Assembly: GCF_945859825.1 (NCBI RefSeq)
Contig: NZ_CAMAPC010000005.1
Span: 241,483 to 305,482, forward strand
Length of the DNA stretch: 64,000 bases
Direction of reading: 5' to 3'
From: Pseudoalteromonas holothuriae
Lineage (GTDB): Bacteria > Pseudomonadota > Gammaproteobacteria > Enterobacterales > Alteromonadaceae
Part shown: positions 17,446 to 27,408 of the stretch, piece after piece
Layout: every line of letters starts with the position of its first letter
Position numbering within the stretch: position 1 is the stretch's first letter
Made by a program: the position numbers and the translations under genes
The notes under the pieces: model-generated
What the model saw: only the letters and a program-made list of their open reading frames with translations
Databases searched by the model: none
What the model was told of the DNA's origin: nothing

Positions 17446-19680
17446 TTATGCTTTATCTGATTTGTACTCGTAGTTGTAGTAGCCGTAGTAACCATAGGCG
17501 TTGGTTGATTTACGAACAACTCCGTTGAATACCACCCCTTTTACATCAATACCATTTTGCTCAAAACGATTTCGTGTAATTTCTAGCTCTTTTGCATGGT
17601 TTTGACCAAAACGGGTTACTAGTAATGTTGTTCCTGCATGCGCACCTACAATAGCAGGGTCTGTTACCGCTAAGATTGGAGGAGTATCAATTATCACTAA
17701 ATCATAGATTCCACTTACTTCACTAATTAGTTTGCTAAAGTTTTCATGCATTAATAATTCTGAAGGGTTTGGTGGTATTTGGCCTCGGGTCATGATATCT
17801 AAACTATCAACTTGTGTATGTTTGATAGTATCAGCTAGGTTTAGTCGCCCCGAAAGGTAGTCACTTAAGCCACTGTCCCAGTTCATGCCGAACTGAGTTT
17901 GCAAATAACCTTTACGCATATCGCCGTCTATAACAAGTACTTTCTTCCCGCTTTGCGCTAAAACAGTTGCAAGGTTTACCGTAATAAATGATTTACCTAC
18001 ACCAGGGCTTGGACCAGATATTGCTATAACGTTATTTTTAGCCTCTAGCATGGCAAAATGAAGGCTTGTACGCAGGCTTCTAAGCGCCTCTACAGAGAGG
18101 TCTGCTGGGTTGTCTATTGCGAGTATTGATTTTGCTTTTGCGGTTTTGCCTTTACGAGCTTTGGCAAAACCAGTGAGCTTTACTTGATAATCAGAAAATG
18201 GCACGCTGGCATAAACAGGCATACCTAATGCTTCAATCTCACCAGGGTCTTCAATGCCTTTATGTAGCGCTTTTTGTACTAGCACAATTGCAACTGCCAA
18301 CATGCCACCAAGCATTGTGGCCATTACTACAATCAGTGCTTTTTTTGGCTTAACAGGCTGGGTAGTATTTACCTCTGCGTAATCAACTATACGCACATTA
18401 CCTACCGTGCCTGCACGCACAATATCTAGCTCTTGTGTTTTAGCTAGTAGAAGCGTATATATTTCGTTATTTACCTCTACATCACGCCTTAAACGTAGTA
18501 ATTCACGCTGTGTTTCCGGTAGCCCTTGCACTTCACCAGCCAAGTCATTGCGTTGGCGTTTAACTGTCTCAATTTGCTCAACAACACCTCGGTATGCAGG
18601 GTGTTCACGTTTAAATTTACGCCCAAGCTCTAAACGTTTTAAGTCCAGCTCTTGCAACTTAGTTTCTAATATTACTATCTGCTCTAATACAGCTTGTGTT
18701 TCTAAACTAATATCAATTGACTCTTGACGTATTTGATATTCATTAAACGCTTTTTCCGCTCTTTCAAGGTTACGTTTAACATCAGGCAGTTGCACCTCTA
18801 AAAACTCTAAAGACTGCTGTGCTTCTGCACTATTACGCTCTACATTTCTGCGAACATAAATGCTCGCCACCTTATCAAGAACCTTCTCAGCATATGCTGG
18901 GCCTTTATCTTGTAAGGCAAGATTGATAATACCCGAATCTTTACCTTTTTCAGACGCTGATATTGCGCCTTGCAAGTCAAGAATAGTTTGCAACCGATTG
19001 CGTTTAATGATTGAAAATTCAGTTTCAGGGCGTGCTATTAACGTTTTGATTGTTAGCTCAAATTGACCTGTTTTAACGTCTTCACCTACCTTACCGGATA
19101 GCACGTTTTCACCATTGCCATTGACTAATGAAAAGCCACCACCTGATTTTGCTACTAAAGTAAACTCAACACCAATGGCACTTTTAGGTACTCTGAAACG
19201 GTGGATCTCAACCTGTTCACCACCCCAAGCGTATGAATGTGCGCCAAAACTGGGGGTCGCCACTTGACCTTCACTATGAGCCGTAAATGTTCGGTAGTGT
19301 CTGTTTCCAAATAGTGGAAATAACTTTGGTTCAACAACTATATCTAAGTTCAGCGAGTCAACCGCCTCTCCAATCACGCTTCTTGATTTAAGTAGCTCAA
19401 TTTCTGTTACCGCCGCAGAGGTGCTTTCAAACATGCCAGACATGTCATCAAAACCTGGAACCGAGCCACCCTTTTCTTCTACTTGTACCATAGCGGTTGC
19501 TTGGTAAATTGGCGTACTAAATATCGCATACGCTATACCTAGTAACATAAATAAAGCCGTTACACTTAAAATGAACCATTTTTTATCAAGTAATGCTCCA
19601 AAAAGCGCCATCAAGTCGATTTCTTGAGCGTCTTCTTTTTGCGTTTTTTGTGGAGAAATTAAATTTGGCTGCGCATTCAT
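17446..19680 (-). CDS. wzc: Wzc-type polysaccharide co-polymerase and tyrosine autokinase
   Basis: A 744-residue bacterial tyrosine kinase fused to a chain-length domain. It has a Wzz-type N-terminus with transmembrane helix 1 at about 35-56, a long periplasmic coiled-coil region, and helix 2 at about 448-469. The cytoplasmic kinase follows with Walker A (GPSPGVGKS, about 548-556), Walker A' (VIDGDMRKG) and Walker B (LVIIDTPP, about 660). The C-terminal tyrosine cluster (YGYYGYYNYEY) is the autophosphorylation tail. It works with Wza and Wzb in Wzy-dependent export. The ATG at 19680 is chosen over one 11 codons upstream, which would lie inside wzb. Confidence 0.95.
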   Translation of the reverse strand: MNAQPNLISPQKTQKEDAQEIDLMALFGALLDKKWFILSVTALFMLLGIAYAIFSTPIYQATAMVQVEEKGGSVPGFDDMSGMFESTSAAVTEIELLKSRSVIGEAVDSLNLDIVVEPKLFPLFGNRHYRTFTAHSEGQVATPSFGAHSYAWGGEQVEIHRFRVPKSAIGVEFTLVAKSGGGFSLVNGNGENVLSGKVGEDVKTGQFELTIKTLIARPETEFSIIKRNRLQTILDLQGAISASEKGKDSGIINLALQDKGPAYAEKVLDKVASIYVRRNVERNSAEAQQSLEFLEVQLPDVKRNLERAEKAFNEYQIRQESIDISLETQAVLEQIVILETKLQELDLKRLELGRKFKREHPAYRGVVEQIETVKRQRNDLAGEVQGLPETQRELLRLRRDVEVNNEIYTLLLAKTQELDIVRAGTVGNVRIVDYAEVNTTQPVKPKKALIVVMATMLGGMLAVAIVLVQKALHKGIEDPGEIEALGMPVYASVPFSDYQVKLTGFAKARKGKTAKAKSILAIDNPADLSVEALRSLRTSLHFAMLEAKNNVIAISGPSPGVGKSFITVNLATVLAQSGKKVLVIDGDMRKGYLQTQFGMNWDSGLSDYLSGRLNLADTIKHTQVDSLDIMTRGQIPPNPSELLMHENFSKLISEVSGIYDLVIIDTPPILAVTDPAIVGAHAGTTLLVTRFGQNHAKELEITRNRFEQNGIDVKGVVFNGVVRKSTNAYGYYGYYNYEYKSDKA

Positions 19681-19694
19681 ATACTCGCAATTCC

Positions 19695-20129
19695 TTATAA
19701 ATACTTTTGCCAAGCGCCACAGGCGCTGTCGATAAGCTCGTACACGTGCTCAAATGCTTCTTTTGACTGGCGATATGGGTCTGGGATTTCTTTATCTCCA
19801 ATCCACTTACCGAGCAAAAAGGTTTTTCCGCGAGCTTGTGGGTAGCGGCTACATAGGTCATCTAGGTGCCTTTGCTCCATGACCAGAATTAAGCTATTTT
19901 GTGCAATCAGGGTACCATTTAGTTGGCGGCCTTGGTGGGGGCTCATATCGATATCTTGTGCTTTAGTCAGTTGCTGTGCCATTGCATCTGCAGGTTTACC
20001 TTCCAAAGCAGTTAAACCTGCCGATGACACTTGAATATTTTTGCCCGAAAGTTTGCTTTTTAACACATACTCTGCAGTTGGGCTGCGGCAAATATTACCC
20101 GCACAAACCATTATTACACTATCAAACAT
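19695..20129 (-). CDS. wzb: Low-molecular-weight protein tyrosine phosphatase (Wzb)
   Basis: A 144-residue LMW-PTP. The phosphate-binding loop CAGNICRS starts at C9 (the nucleophile) and ends with R15 and S16. The general acid is D117 in DPYRQS. It is the cognate phosphatase for the Wzc tyrosine tail; cycling of Wzc phosphorylation is needed for capsule assembly. It lies between wza (11 bp away) and wzc (14 bp), the usual wza-wzb-wzc order. Confidence 0.95.
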   Translation of the reverse strand: MFDSVIMVCAGNICRSPTAEYVLKSKLSGKNIQVSSAGLTALEGKPADAMAQQLTKAQDIDMSPHQGRQLNGTLIAQNSLILVMEQRHLDDLCSRYPQARGKTFLLGKWIGDKEIPDPYRQSKEAFEHVYELIDSACGAWQKYL

Positions 20130-20140
20130 GAGTGATCACA

Positions 20141-21256
20141 CTATTGATTTTCGATATCTTGAATTGCATCCACAGTTGAAAGTGAGGGCAATAATAAACT
20201 AATGACTTTGTTCCAACGGGCCAATGGCGCACTAGTCACATAAACAATATCTTGCGCCTGCAACTCAAACTGCTCTGCAAGTACCAATGAGGCTACATTT
20301 TTGGCATGCAATTGGTATACATCTGCCAGTACACCGTCTTTTTGAAAATCACGTTTGCGTAATACAAAAACGCCGTTCGCATCAGCGGTTCGTTCGTTAA
20401 AACCGCCTGCATCAGTCAGTGCCTCAGCAAGGCTCAAACCATAACGATTAACGTCTACTTTACCTGCTTTAATTACATCGCCAAGCACATATACATTACG
20501 TTTATCGTTGCGGCTGATGTGAACAATATCCCCATGTTGTAACAAACGGTTTTGTGATATATCGCCTTGTGAGTAAAAATCATCAAGCTGAATAACTTCT
20601 GTTTTTTGACCACGGGTAAAAGTGACTGTTTCCCAATCTGCACTTTCCGTCAAACCGCCCGCCTGATTAATGGCGTCAATGAGAGTGACAGGCGTTTCAG
20701 TGATAGGGTATACACCTGGTTTAGTTACTTCACCAGTTACATAAGCTTTTTGGCTCTTAAAGCCAACTACTTTTACATCAACTTGAGGGTCTTCAATAAC
20801 TCGACTTAATCTTTTAGCCAACTCATCTCTAAGCTCTGTCACAGTTCGACCCGCTGCAGGTACTTTTGGTGCATACGCATAAGTAATAGTGCCATCTGCT
20901 TGCACGCGGAAACCATCAAACTCAGCGGTTCGTTGCACTGCGGCAGGAATTGTCAACTCAGGGTGGTCCCACACTCCAATGGTTATCACATCTCCCACGC
21001 CTAAGCGATACTCATAGTCTGAGAGATCAATGCCCTTAAGCGCTGAACGTTCAAGCTCTTCTGCACGTTTTATTTTATGCTCTTGGACTAATTGAGAGTC
21101 GATAATGTGGATGTTTACTTTTTCTAAATCTCTTTCTAGATTAGCGGTTTGTTGTCCCGAGCCAATCCCTTCAAAGTGACCACCAGGAACAAGTGTGCAG
21201 CCACTCATTACTAATAAAAGGCTACTAGCAATGATAGTTTTACAGCGTAACGCCAT
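20141..21256 (-). CDS. wza: Outer-membrane polysaccharide export lipoprotein (Wza)
   Basis: A 371-residue lipoprotein. The signal peptide ends in the lipobox LVMSGC, so C20 would be the lipidated residue. The polysaccharide export domain (YRLGVGDVITIGVWDHPELT, about 81-100) and SLBB beta-grasp domains follow (KAYVTGEVTKPGVYPITETP and NVYVLGDVIKAGKVDV), with a C-terminal amphipathic helix (LARWNKVISLLLPSLSTV) of the kind that forms the outer-membrane barrel of Wza. It makes the octameric translocon. It is the first gene of the RfaH-controlled operon, about 335 bp downstream of ops. Confidence 0.95.
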   Translation of the reverse strand: MALRCKTIIASSLLLVMSGCTLVPGGHFEGIGSGQQTANLERDLEKVNIHIIDSQLVQEHKIKRAEELERSALKGIDLSDYEYRLGVGDVITIGVWDHPELTIPAAVQRTAEFDGFRVQADGTITYAYAPKVPAAGRTVTELRDELAKRLSRVIEDPQVDVKVVGFKSQKAYVTGEVTKPGVYPITETPVTLIDAINQAGGLTESADWETVTFTRGQKTEVIQLDDFYSQGDISQNRLLQHGDIVHISRNDKRNVYVLGDVIKAGKVDVNRYGLSLAEALTDAGGFNERTADANGVFVLRKRDFQKDGVLADVYQLHAKNVASLVLAEQFELQAQDIVYVTSAPLARWNKVISLLLPSLSTVDAIQDIENQ

Positions 21257-21589
21257 TGTATTTTCCCAAAAATTATAATCTATTCTTTTTATTGCTTTTT
21301 ATTTATTAGCAACTGATTTAATTGGCTCAATTAAAGCACGTGGGCTAGTTAATCGCAAGTAGCGAACACTTCAGCCCAAAGGCACTGCTAGAACAAAAAG
21401 TCGTTCTTTAAACATGTACTCATTTAAATTAAGTTTATTAATAAGCTCATATTTTACAATATAGCGATGAGCATATATAGACGTAGAAACAAGTTTAGAA
21501 TGACAACCTCAAGTTCAAGATAACAATCACTGATTTAGGCAAGCAATCTGTCAGTAGAGGTCTAAACAAAGTTGTTTGAACTCAATTTA
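21257..21589 (-). other. Leader between JUMPstart and wza
   Basis: A stretch of about 333 bp without a credible gene, expected to be transcribed as the untranslated leader of the wza operon because JUMPstart lies at its upstream end. It is AT-rich. I see no clear intrinsic terminator, riboswitch or small open frame in it. Confidence 0.5.
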
Positions 21590-21628
21590 GGCACGCTTCC
21601 GCCCTTAGGTTGCAGCTCCTAAATGCTG
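21590..21628 (-). promoter_or_regulatory. JUMPstart sequence with ops element (RfaH recruitment site)
   Basis: On the minus strand this begins with CAGC, passes through GGAGCTGCAA, and ends with the 12-base core GGCGGAAGCGTG (21592-21603). That core differs by one base from the enterobacterial ops element GGCGGTAGCGTG, and the whole follows the JUMPstart layout. At ops the paused RNA polymerase recruits RfaH, which suppresses early termination over long polysaccharide operons. It lies 72 bp past the end of rfaH and about 335 bp before wza. The core is seen directly; function is inferred from the known system. Confidence 0.9.
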
Positions 21629-21699
21629 TTTTATTTGCTATTTTTTAGTTAAAGTTATTTTTTAAGCTACTAACGTATGTAAATTTCTAGTTAGCCAAA

Positions 21700-22179
21700 T
21701 TAAGCTTGCTTTTTAAAAACACTATTCTCAGTAACAATCTGCACTTCTTGGCTTAAAAGCTTAATAAGTAAAATACTTCTCGTTTCACCATCTGCTTGTT
21801 GGTAGATTGCGGTTATATTTTTATAGCAGCCATCAGTAAGCATAACTTTGTCTCCAAGTGCAAACTCACATAAATCCGTTGCCATGTCATTTTCACGAAG
21901 AGATTGAATTATCGGTTCAGGCACTTCTTGAATGCGCTCTCCAAAGCGAACAAAGTCAACAACCCCTCTCGTGTATTTTATTGCAGAAAAGTGTATAGAA
22001 TATGAATCTAGATGAACAAATATATATCTGGGGAACAAAGGCTGTGTTACAGCTCGCGATGCGGCAGTTTTACGTCGCTTCAATGTTGGGAAAAACGCTT
22101 CGACCCCTTGCTGTGTTAGGTTGGCTAATGCTCTGCTTTCTTGTTTTGGTTTACAGTAAACTAAATACCAACGCTTCAT
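21700..22179 (-). CDS. rfaH: Transcription antiterminator RfaH
   Basis: A 159-residue NusG paralogue. The NGN domain has the RfaH-type N-terminus MKRWYLVYCKPKQESRA, and the stretches VEAFFPTLKRRK and PLFPRYIFVHLD. The C-terminal half (KVMLTDGCYKNITAIYQ) corresponds to the KOW domain that refolds on activation. It binds polymerase paused at ops and couples it to ribosomes. It is encoded next to its target, the JUMPstart element at 21590-21628. An RfaH-type local regulator for this operon is the simplest reading; whether it serves other operons in the genome cannot be seen. Confidence 0.93.
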   Translation of the reverse strand: MKRWYLVYCKPKQESRALANLTQQGVEAFFPTLKRRKTAASRAVTQPLFPRYIFVHLDSYSIHFSAIKYTRGVVDFVRFGERIQEVPEPIIQSLRENDMATDLCEFALGDKVMLTDGCYKNITAIYQQADGETRSILLIKLLSQEVQIVTENSVFKKQA

Positions 22180-22219
22180 TTGAACAGTCCATTTTCTTAT
22201 TTGAGCTTAAACGCAACAG

Positions 22220-22247
22220 ATTATACGTATATATAACGATGAGTCTA
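22220..22247 (-). promoter_or_regulatory. Predicted sigma-70 promoter of rfaH
   Basis: On the minus strand TAGACT (22247-22242, four of six bases of the -35 consensus) and a perfect TATAAT (22225-22220) are separated by 16 bp. Transcription would start near 22213, leaving a leader of about 34 nt before the rfaH ATG. Predicted from sequence only. Confidence 0.6.
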
Positions 22248-22353
22248 GTGCTAGTAACACCATTGCATTTAAGCGACCAAATAAGGTACAAAACCAATAC
22301 TAAACCACGGGTATAAGCTAGCCTATAGCGAATAAAACCTCAGTTTAAAAAAG

Positions 22354-23520
22354 CTAATCACAACCGAACAGATCACGAGTGTATACTTTATCTTTAACAT
22401 CGCTTAATTCCTCAACCATGCGGTTTGAGACGATTACATCACTCATCTGTTTAAACACTTCAAAATCAGATATCACTTGCGAATTAAAAAACAACTTGTC
22501 AGTTAACACCGGCTCATATACAACAACTTCGATACCTTTGGCTTTGATGCGTTTCATCACACCTTGAATAGATGAAGCTCTAAAATTATCTGACCCAGCT
22601 TTCATTATCAGCCTATATATACCAACCACCTTTGGCTGCTTTTTTAAAATTGACTCAGCAATAAAGTCTTTTCTAGTTGTATTTGCATCAACAATAGCTT
22701 GAATAATGTTATTAGGTACATTTTGATAATTTGCTAAAAGTTGTTGCGTGTCTTTTGGTAAGCAATAACCGCCATAACCAAAAGAAGGGTTGTTATAATG
22801 ATCTCCAACTCTAGGGTCAAGGCATACCCCTTCTATGATCTGCTTTGTATTCAAACCATGAGATTCTGCATAGCTATCTAGTTCATTAAAGTATGCAACT
22901 CTCATAGCCAAGTAGGTATTGGAAAACAACTTTATTGCTTCAGCTTCTGTTGAGTCAGTAAAAAGCACTTCAATATCTTTTTTTATCGCCCCCTGCTGTA
23001 ATAACTCTGCAAATAATTGCGCCCTTTCAGATCGCTCACCCACAATAATTCTAGAAGGGTGTAAATTATCGTAAAGCGCCTTACCCTCACGTAAAAATTC
23101 AGGTGAAAAAATAATGTTAGAAATACCTAACTGCTCAGAAAGTTGTTTTGTAAAACCCACAGGAACCGTAGACTTAACAACAATTACAGCATCGGGATTA
23201 TGCCTGTATACATCACTTATCACAGTTTCTACAGTTTGAGTGTTGAAGTAACCTGTATTGGGGTCATAGTCAGTTGGGGTGGCAATAATAACAAACTCTG
23301 CACCACTATAAGCACTTAGTTTACAGGTTGTTGCTAAGAGCTTTAGCCCGTCTTTTTTTAAAAAGCTAGTTATTTCAACATCTTCAATTGGTGATATTTT
23401 ATCATTTATCAATTTGACTCTATCATCAAGAATATCGAGAGCAATCACTTCATTATATTGAGCAAGCAATACTGCATTTGAAAGGCCAACATAACCAGTA
23501 CCCACTACAGTAACTTTCAT
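22354..23520 (-). CDS. ugd: UDP-glucose 6-dehydrogenase
   Basis: A 388-residue nucleotide-sugar dehydrogenase of the short Ugd type. The NAD motif is [16 protein letters not shown], with KSTVPVGFT and [20 protein letters not shown], and the catalytic cysteine is C253 in [15 protein letters not shown]. It oxidises UDP-glucose to UDP-glucuronic acid. The ATG at 23520 starts the usual MKVTVVG; the frame is open 11 codons further but without family similarity. It closes the region B gene block and is followed by the rfaH promoter. Confidence 0.95.
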   Translation of the reverse strand: MKVTVVGTGYVGLSNAVLLAQYNEVIALDILDDRVKLINDKISPIEDVEITSFLKKDGLKLLATTCKLSAYSGAEFVIIATPTDYDPNTGYFNTQTVETVISDVYRHNPDAVIVVKSTVPVGFTKQLSEQLGISNIIFSPEFLREGKALYDNLHPSRIIVGERSERAQLFAELLQQGAIKKDIEVLFTDSTEAEAIKLFSNTYLAMRVAYFNELDSYAESHGLNTKQIIEGVCLDPRVGDHYNNPSFGYGGYCLPKDTQQLLANYQNVPNNIIQAIVDANTTRKDFIAESILKKQPKVVGIYRLIMKAGSDNFRASSIQGVMKRIKAKGIEVVVYEPVLTDKLFFNSQVISDFEVFKQMSDVIVSNRMVEELSDVKDKVYTRDLFGCD

Positions 23521-23614
23521 ATTATTCCCTTTATACTCATAACAAATAATCACAGCCTCCGCAATTTAAATAGCATAAATAATGCACTGTAAGGCCTGTG
23601 AAGCTGCTAATATA

Positions 23615-24757
23615 CTATTTGCGATTTGTGTCTAAAAGATGAAACCTCTTCTTCTCTAACTCTAACCTTTTTGGGTATAGCCCAGTTAATACAATAATCA
23701 ATCCAAGCGCTGCATAAACGCTATTTACTGAGCTAACTGAAATACCATTTAAAAACAAAATAGCAAGCACACTTAGTCTAACTCTTATTTCAACGAGGCT
23801 AGCTTTAAGTAAGGCATTAATAGCCCAGAAAGTGAATAATAAACCAATAAACCCATGGTCAAATATGACTCTAGTGATGTAGGAATGCAATATAACTGAA
23901 TAACAAATAGAGGGGTCTTTTGCACTAAATAACGTTTTATAAAACGCCAAACGTTCACATGCCTCGGTAGGTAGAGCAGTCAATGCAGGCGAACCAAATA
24001 AAAATTCATACCACTGCCAATCAGAGATGGCACTTAAAAACACTTGAAAGAATACAACCCGATCAATATCCTCTACACTACCACCAGCTAGTCGAGCAAT
24101 AAATATCGCCACTACACCAAGCCCTGCCAAACCAACTAGTGTTATCTGTATAACAGTTTTCCAAGTCATTTCTTTAATATATAGCAGAACTAGCATTGCT
24201 AAAAAGCAAATAACACCAGAGCGTGAACCCGATAAAAATATTACAACCGCTAACATAGCCCACTCATTAATAGAAAGCCGGCTCTTAAGGCTCCACACAG
24301 CGCAACCAAGCAACAGTAAGAACATAATTTCAAAATTATTCTCGGTAAATATACCCGGTCGTTCATCAGCACTTAGAACTAACCATGCTACATACTTAAT
24401 GAAAAACAACATCAACATTGCTCGCCAAAGTAGCTTAAGCATTTCAGATGTAAACAATATTTTCCCTGAAAAAAAGCACAATATAGCTAAATAAAAATAG
24501 GTTTTATAAGCAAAAAGAAAATCTACTGGGTGTGTACCTCTAGAAAGTGCTAATACTAAACAAACGCCAAAATATCCAGCACAAAGCGAAAAAATATACC
24601 AAGCCCGAGGTTCCATACGCTTTGCCACAAAAAGCAAAGATGCAACTATCAAAAGTTCAAAAATAGCATTTACAGGGAGTAAATTATATGAGTTGTAAGA
24701 AACACAACCCACCAATGCTAGCACAATAAAAAGGATAAAATATTGCTGCCTAATCAT
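23615..24757 (-). CDS. O-antigen ligase/polymerase-like membrane protein (Wzy_C/WaaL superfamily)
   Basis: A 380-residue polytopic protein with about 10-12 helices. It has SGSRSG in the middle, a motif common in O-antigen polymerase/ligase (Wzy_C) proteins, followed by a periplasmic loop of about 80 residues holding PTEACERLAF and DPSICYSVILHSYITRVIFDHG, whose histidine-arginine region resembles the ligase active loop. It is the second Wzy-like protein in the window and sits among the region B glycosyltransferases. Whether it polymerises repeat units or ligates them to lipid A-core cannot be settled from sequence. Confidence 0.72.
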   Translation of the reverse strand: MIRQQYFILFIVLALVGCVSYNSYNLLPVNAIFELLIVASLLFVAKRMEPRAWYIFSLCAGYFGVCLVLALSRGTHPVDFLFAYKTYFYLAILCFFSGKILFTSEMLKLLWRAMLMLFFIKYVAWLVLSADERPGIFTENNFEIMFLLLLGCAVWSLKSRLSINEWAMLAVVIFLSGSRSGVICFLAMLVLLYIKEMTWKTVIQITLVGLAGLGVVAIFIARLAGGSVEDIDRVVFFQVFLSAISDWQWYEFLFGSPALTALPTEACERLAFYKTLFSAKDPSICYSVILHSYITRVIFDHGFIGLLFTFWAINALLKASLVEIRVRLSVLAILFLNGISVSSVNSVYAALGLIIVLTGLYPKRLELEKKRFHLLDTNRK

Positions 24758-25699
24758 TTATATACTCTTCGCTCTACGCGATTTGGCTTTTTTTAGTAGC
24801 CAAACATTTAAAGAAACAGGCAGCAATAATAGCAGAACTGCAGAGAGCCGATATAGATCCCATCTTAACATTGGATGAGTAAACAATAACTTAGCAGCCT
24901 GACGTTTACGGCCATGAATCAAATTACTTTTTATACTACTCATCACTGTTAAATGCTGTAAATAGTGCAAACTTTTAAGCATTTTTTCTGGTACAGCACC
25001 TTGTAGCTCTAATTGCTCAAAAGTCATTAGATGTGGTGATGGACTCTGGTAATCAATCCGCTCAGAGGCACTTTCTGAGGCTTGCAAATCGTATACTACG
25101 CAGCTATTTTGCATATAAGCTATTGGCCATTTGCATGCAATAGAAGCCCAGACAACCTGATCTTCTCCTAATGTCAATGACTCTGGAAAACCCCCCATAC
25201 TAATAAGACAGTGTTTATCTAAACAAACCGAGGATGCGGTGATAGGTAAGTCTTCATTGCAACACGCTTGAAAATAGTCTTTTATTAGCCCATGAGCTGC
25301 ATCGAGCTTTGAGTTTACGGCATTTCTATTACCATCTAACGTGCCAAATTCATACCCAGTACAAAGTAATTTAGCCGCAGGATAGAGTTGATGCAAACAA
25401 CAAATTGACTCAATAAAGTTTTGCTGCCAAAAGTCATCCGCATCTAAAAAAGCAACAAACTCACTACTTGCTAAGGACACCCCTACATTACGAGCACATG
25501 ATACACCTTGATTACTTTGCCGATGGATCACTAAATTTTTATAATCAAGTGCCTCAACAATGTCTGCACTACCATCACAAGAACCATCATCAACAACAAT
25601 TACCTCCTTAACAGGTACTGTTTGTTGCATAACAGACTCTATTGCACGAACAACATAGCTTGCTTTATTATAAAGTGGAATAACAACCGAAATATCCAT
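24758..25699 (-). CDS. Glycosyltransferase family 2
   Basis: A 313-residue GT-A enzyme. It starts MDISVVIPLYNKASYVVRAI, with VVDDGSCDGSADIV and the metal-binding FLDADDFWQ. A C-terminal hydrophobic helix (LYRLSAVLLLLLPVSLNVWLL) followed by a lysine/arginine-rich end suggests membrane anchoring. Its stop codon is immediately upstream of the polymerase-like gene start, so the two are cotranscribed. Donor sugar unknown. Confidence 0.85.
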   Translation of the reverse strand: MDISVVIPLYNKASYVVRAIESVMQQTVPVKEVIVVDDGSCDGSADIVEALDYKNLVIHRQSNQGVSCARNVGVSLASSEFVAFLDADDFWQQNFIESICCLHQLYPAAKLLCTGYEFGTLDGNRNAVNSKLDAAHGLIKDYFQACCNEDLPITASSVCLDKHCLISMGGFPESLTLGEDQVVWASIACKWPIAYMQNSCVVYDLQASESASERIDYQSPSPHLMTFEQLELQGAVPEKMLKSLHYLQHLTVMSSIKSNLIHGRKRQAAKLLFTHPMLRWDLYRLSAVLLLLLPVSLNVWLLKKAKSRRAKSI

Positions 25700-25745
25700 A
25701 CTACTTACAAGCCATTCCCTAATTTCACTGCTATTAAACTAACAA

Positions 25746-26810
25746 TCACAGGTAACCGTGCATGGGTAAACTAAATACTGATCGCGCAAGTTTTTCGGCT
25801 ATAGGAAAGTCACCAGCTTGATATCCAAGATCAACAAATGCAGTTTGTTCATGCATGCACCTACCATAATAAATCACGGTAGGAATACCTTGTGCTTTAT
25901 AATCAGCCATTGCACGCACGCGCTCATCACTTTGCAACGTGTATTGTGCCCATGAACTGCCATACCCATCTGGCACAACAGGGGTTTTAAATGTATTTTT
26001 CAACTGCAGAGTATATCTATTGGCTGCGTCATTACGATTTTCTAATTCAACAGGAAATTCAGCTAGCTTTTCTAATAAAATAGCTGCTTGAATCGTATCA
26101 AGGCGACTATTCATGCCAATGCGTACATTATCGTATTTATCTTTCCCTTTCCCGTGTACACGATACGATTTGATTAATTCTGCATACTCATCACAATCAG
26201 TAAAAATAGCACCACCATCACCATAGCAGCCTAAAGGCTTAGCTGGAAAAAAGCTTGTAGTCGCAATATCACCAAAAGAGCCTGCTTTTTGGCCATTAAT
26301 ATGCCCACCAAAACCTTGCGCTGCATCTTCTATTAACTTGAGATTATATTTCTCTGCAAGTGCTTCAAGAGCGGGGTAATTCGCAGGTAAACCAAATAAA
26401 TCAACTGCAATAATCGCTTTTGGTTGCAAACTACCTTCGGCAAGCACGTCAACAATACGCTTTTCTAAATCATCTGGACAAATATTAAAAGTATCAGGGT
26501 TCGAATCAACAAATATAGGTGTAGCACCTTCAAATGAAACAGTTTCAGCAGTCGCAAAAAAAGTAAACGTTGGACAAAAAACCGCATCTCCTTTGCCAAT
26601 TCCTAGTGCCATTAGTGATAAAGTAAGGGCATCGGTCCCATTTGCACATGTAATTGCATGCTTAACACCAACATACTCGGCAAGTTTTTGCTCAAACTCT
26701 TGTACTTCTGGACCCATGATATATTGACCATGTTCCAAAACAGTTTGTATACGTTTATCTATTTTTATTTTTAAATGCTGATACTGAGCAGCTAAGTCAA
26801 TAAATTGCAT
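25746..26810 (-). CDS. wbpE: UDP-3-keto-GlcNAcA aminotransferase (WbpE-like)
   Basis: A 354-residue DegT/DnrJ-family PLP enzyme with K191 in FFPAKPLGCYGDGG as the Schiff-base lysine and EDAAQGFGG as the cofactor segment. It begins MQFIDLAAQYQHLK, the usual start of WbpE/DegT proteins; the ATG at 26810 is preferred over a GTG one codon upstream. WbpE transaminates UDP-2-acetamido-3-keto-glucuronic acid at C3 with glutamate. The adjacent wbpD and wbpB homologues and the 6-dehydrogenase complete that route, which makes this assignment stronger than for the other two aminotransferases. Confidence 0.92.
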   Translation of the reverse strand: MQFIDLAAQYQHLKIKIDKRIQTVLEHGQYIMGPEVQEFEQKLAEYVGVKHAITCANGTDALTLSLMALGIGKGDAVFCPTFTFFATAETVSFEGATPIFVDSNPDTFNICPDDLEKRIVDVLAEGSLQPKAIIAVDLFGLPANYPALEALAEKYNLKLIEDAAQGFGGHINGQKAGSFGDIATTSFFPAKPLGCYGDGGAIFTDCDEYAELIKSYRVHGKGKDKYDNVRIGMNSRLDTIQAAILLEKLAEFPVELENRNDAANRYTLQLKNTFKTPVVPDGYGSSWAQYTLQSDERVRAMADYKAQGIPTVIYYGRCMHEQTAFVDLGYQAGDFPIAEKLARSVFSLPMHGYL

Positions 26811-26820
26811 CACACCACCG

Positions 26821-27408
26821 TTATTCGCTAATCAAAGTCAACTGGTTGTTTTCCAACCGGTATTCATCTTGTGTATATGGACAAATTACCGAACCACATC
26901 CAGTTAATGGCAAGTCTAATTGCTCACCATATTTGCTGATCCAACCAATCTGTTTAGCGGGCACCCCCACTACTAATGCAAAGGGTATTACATCTTTGTT
27001 CACGACGGCGCCTGCACCAACAAGTGCATATTCTCCTATCGTAACACCACAAACTATGGTGCAATTTGCACCAAGCGTAGCCCCTTTTTTAACCAAGGTA
27101 TCTTTATATTCTGTTTTTCTTTCAATAAAAGAACGAGGGTTGTAAACATTAGTAAAAACCATGCTAGGCCCACAAAACACGTCACTTTCAAGATGCACAT
27201 TATCGTATACAGATACGTTATTTTGCACTTTAACATTGTCGCCAATCGTCACTTTGTTGCCAACGAATACATTTTGACCTAAAGAGCAGCCTTTACCTAT
27301 TTTTGCGCCAGAGCACACATGAGCGAAATGCCATATACGGGAACCATCGCCAATCAAGGCACCTTCATCTACAATTGCACTATCATGCTTTTGATAGCTC
27401 ATACTCAT
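26821..27408 (-). CDS. wbpD: UDP-2-acetamido-3-amino-glucuronate N-acetyltransferase (WbpD-like)
   Basis: A 195-residue left-handed beta-helix acetyltransferase, nearly all hexapeptide repeats. The family segments [40 protein letters not shown] and FTNVYNPRS are present. It acetylates the 3-amino group made by WbpE, giving UDP-2,3-diacetamido-2,3-dideoxy-glucuronic acid. The ATG at 27408 overlaps the wbpB stop as ATGA; a second ATG lies two codons in. Located in the cytoplasm. Confidence 0.92.
   Translation of the reverse strand: MSMSYQKHDSAIVDEGALIGDGSRIWHFAHVCSGAKIGKGCSLGQNVFVGNKVTIGDNVKVQNNVSVYDNVHLESDVFCGPSMVFTNVYNPRSFIERKTEYKDTLVKKGATLGANCTIVCGVTIGEYALVGAGAVVNKDVIPFALVVGVPAKQIGWISKYGEQLDLPLTGCGSVICPYTQDEYRLENNQLTLISE

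Noticed and set aside
22002..22316. 104-codon plus-strand open frame with hydrophobic stretches
   Set aside because: It lies antisense to rfaH and the rfaH promoter; rfaH has clear family motifs and the other frame has none.
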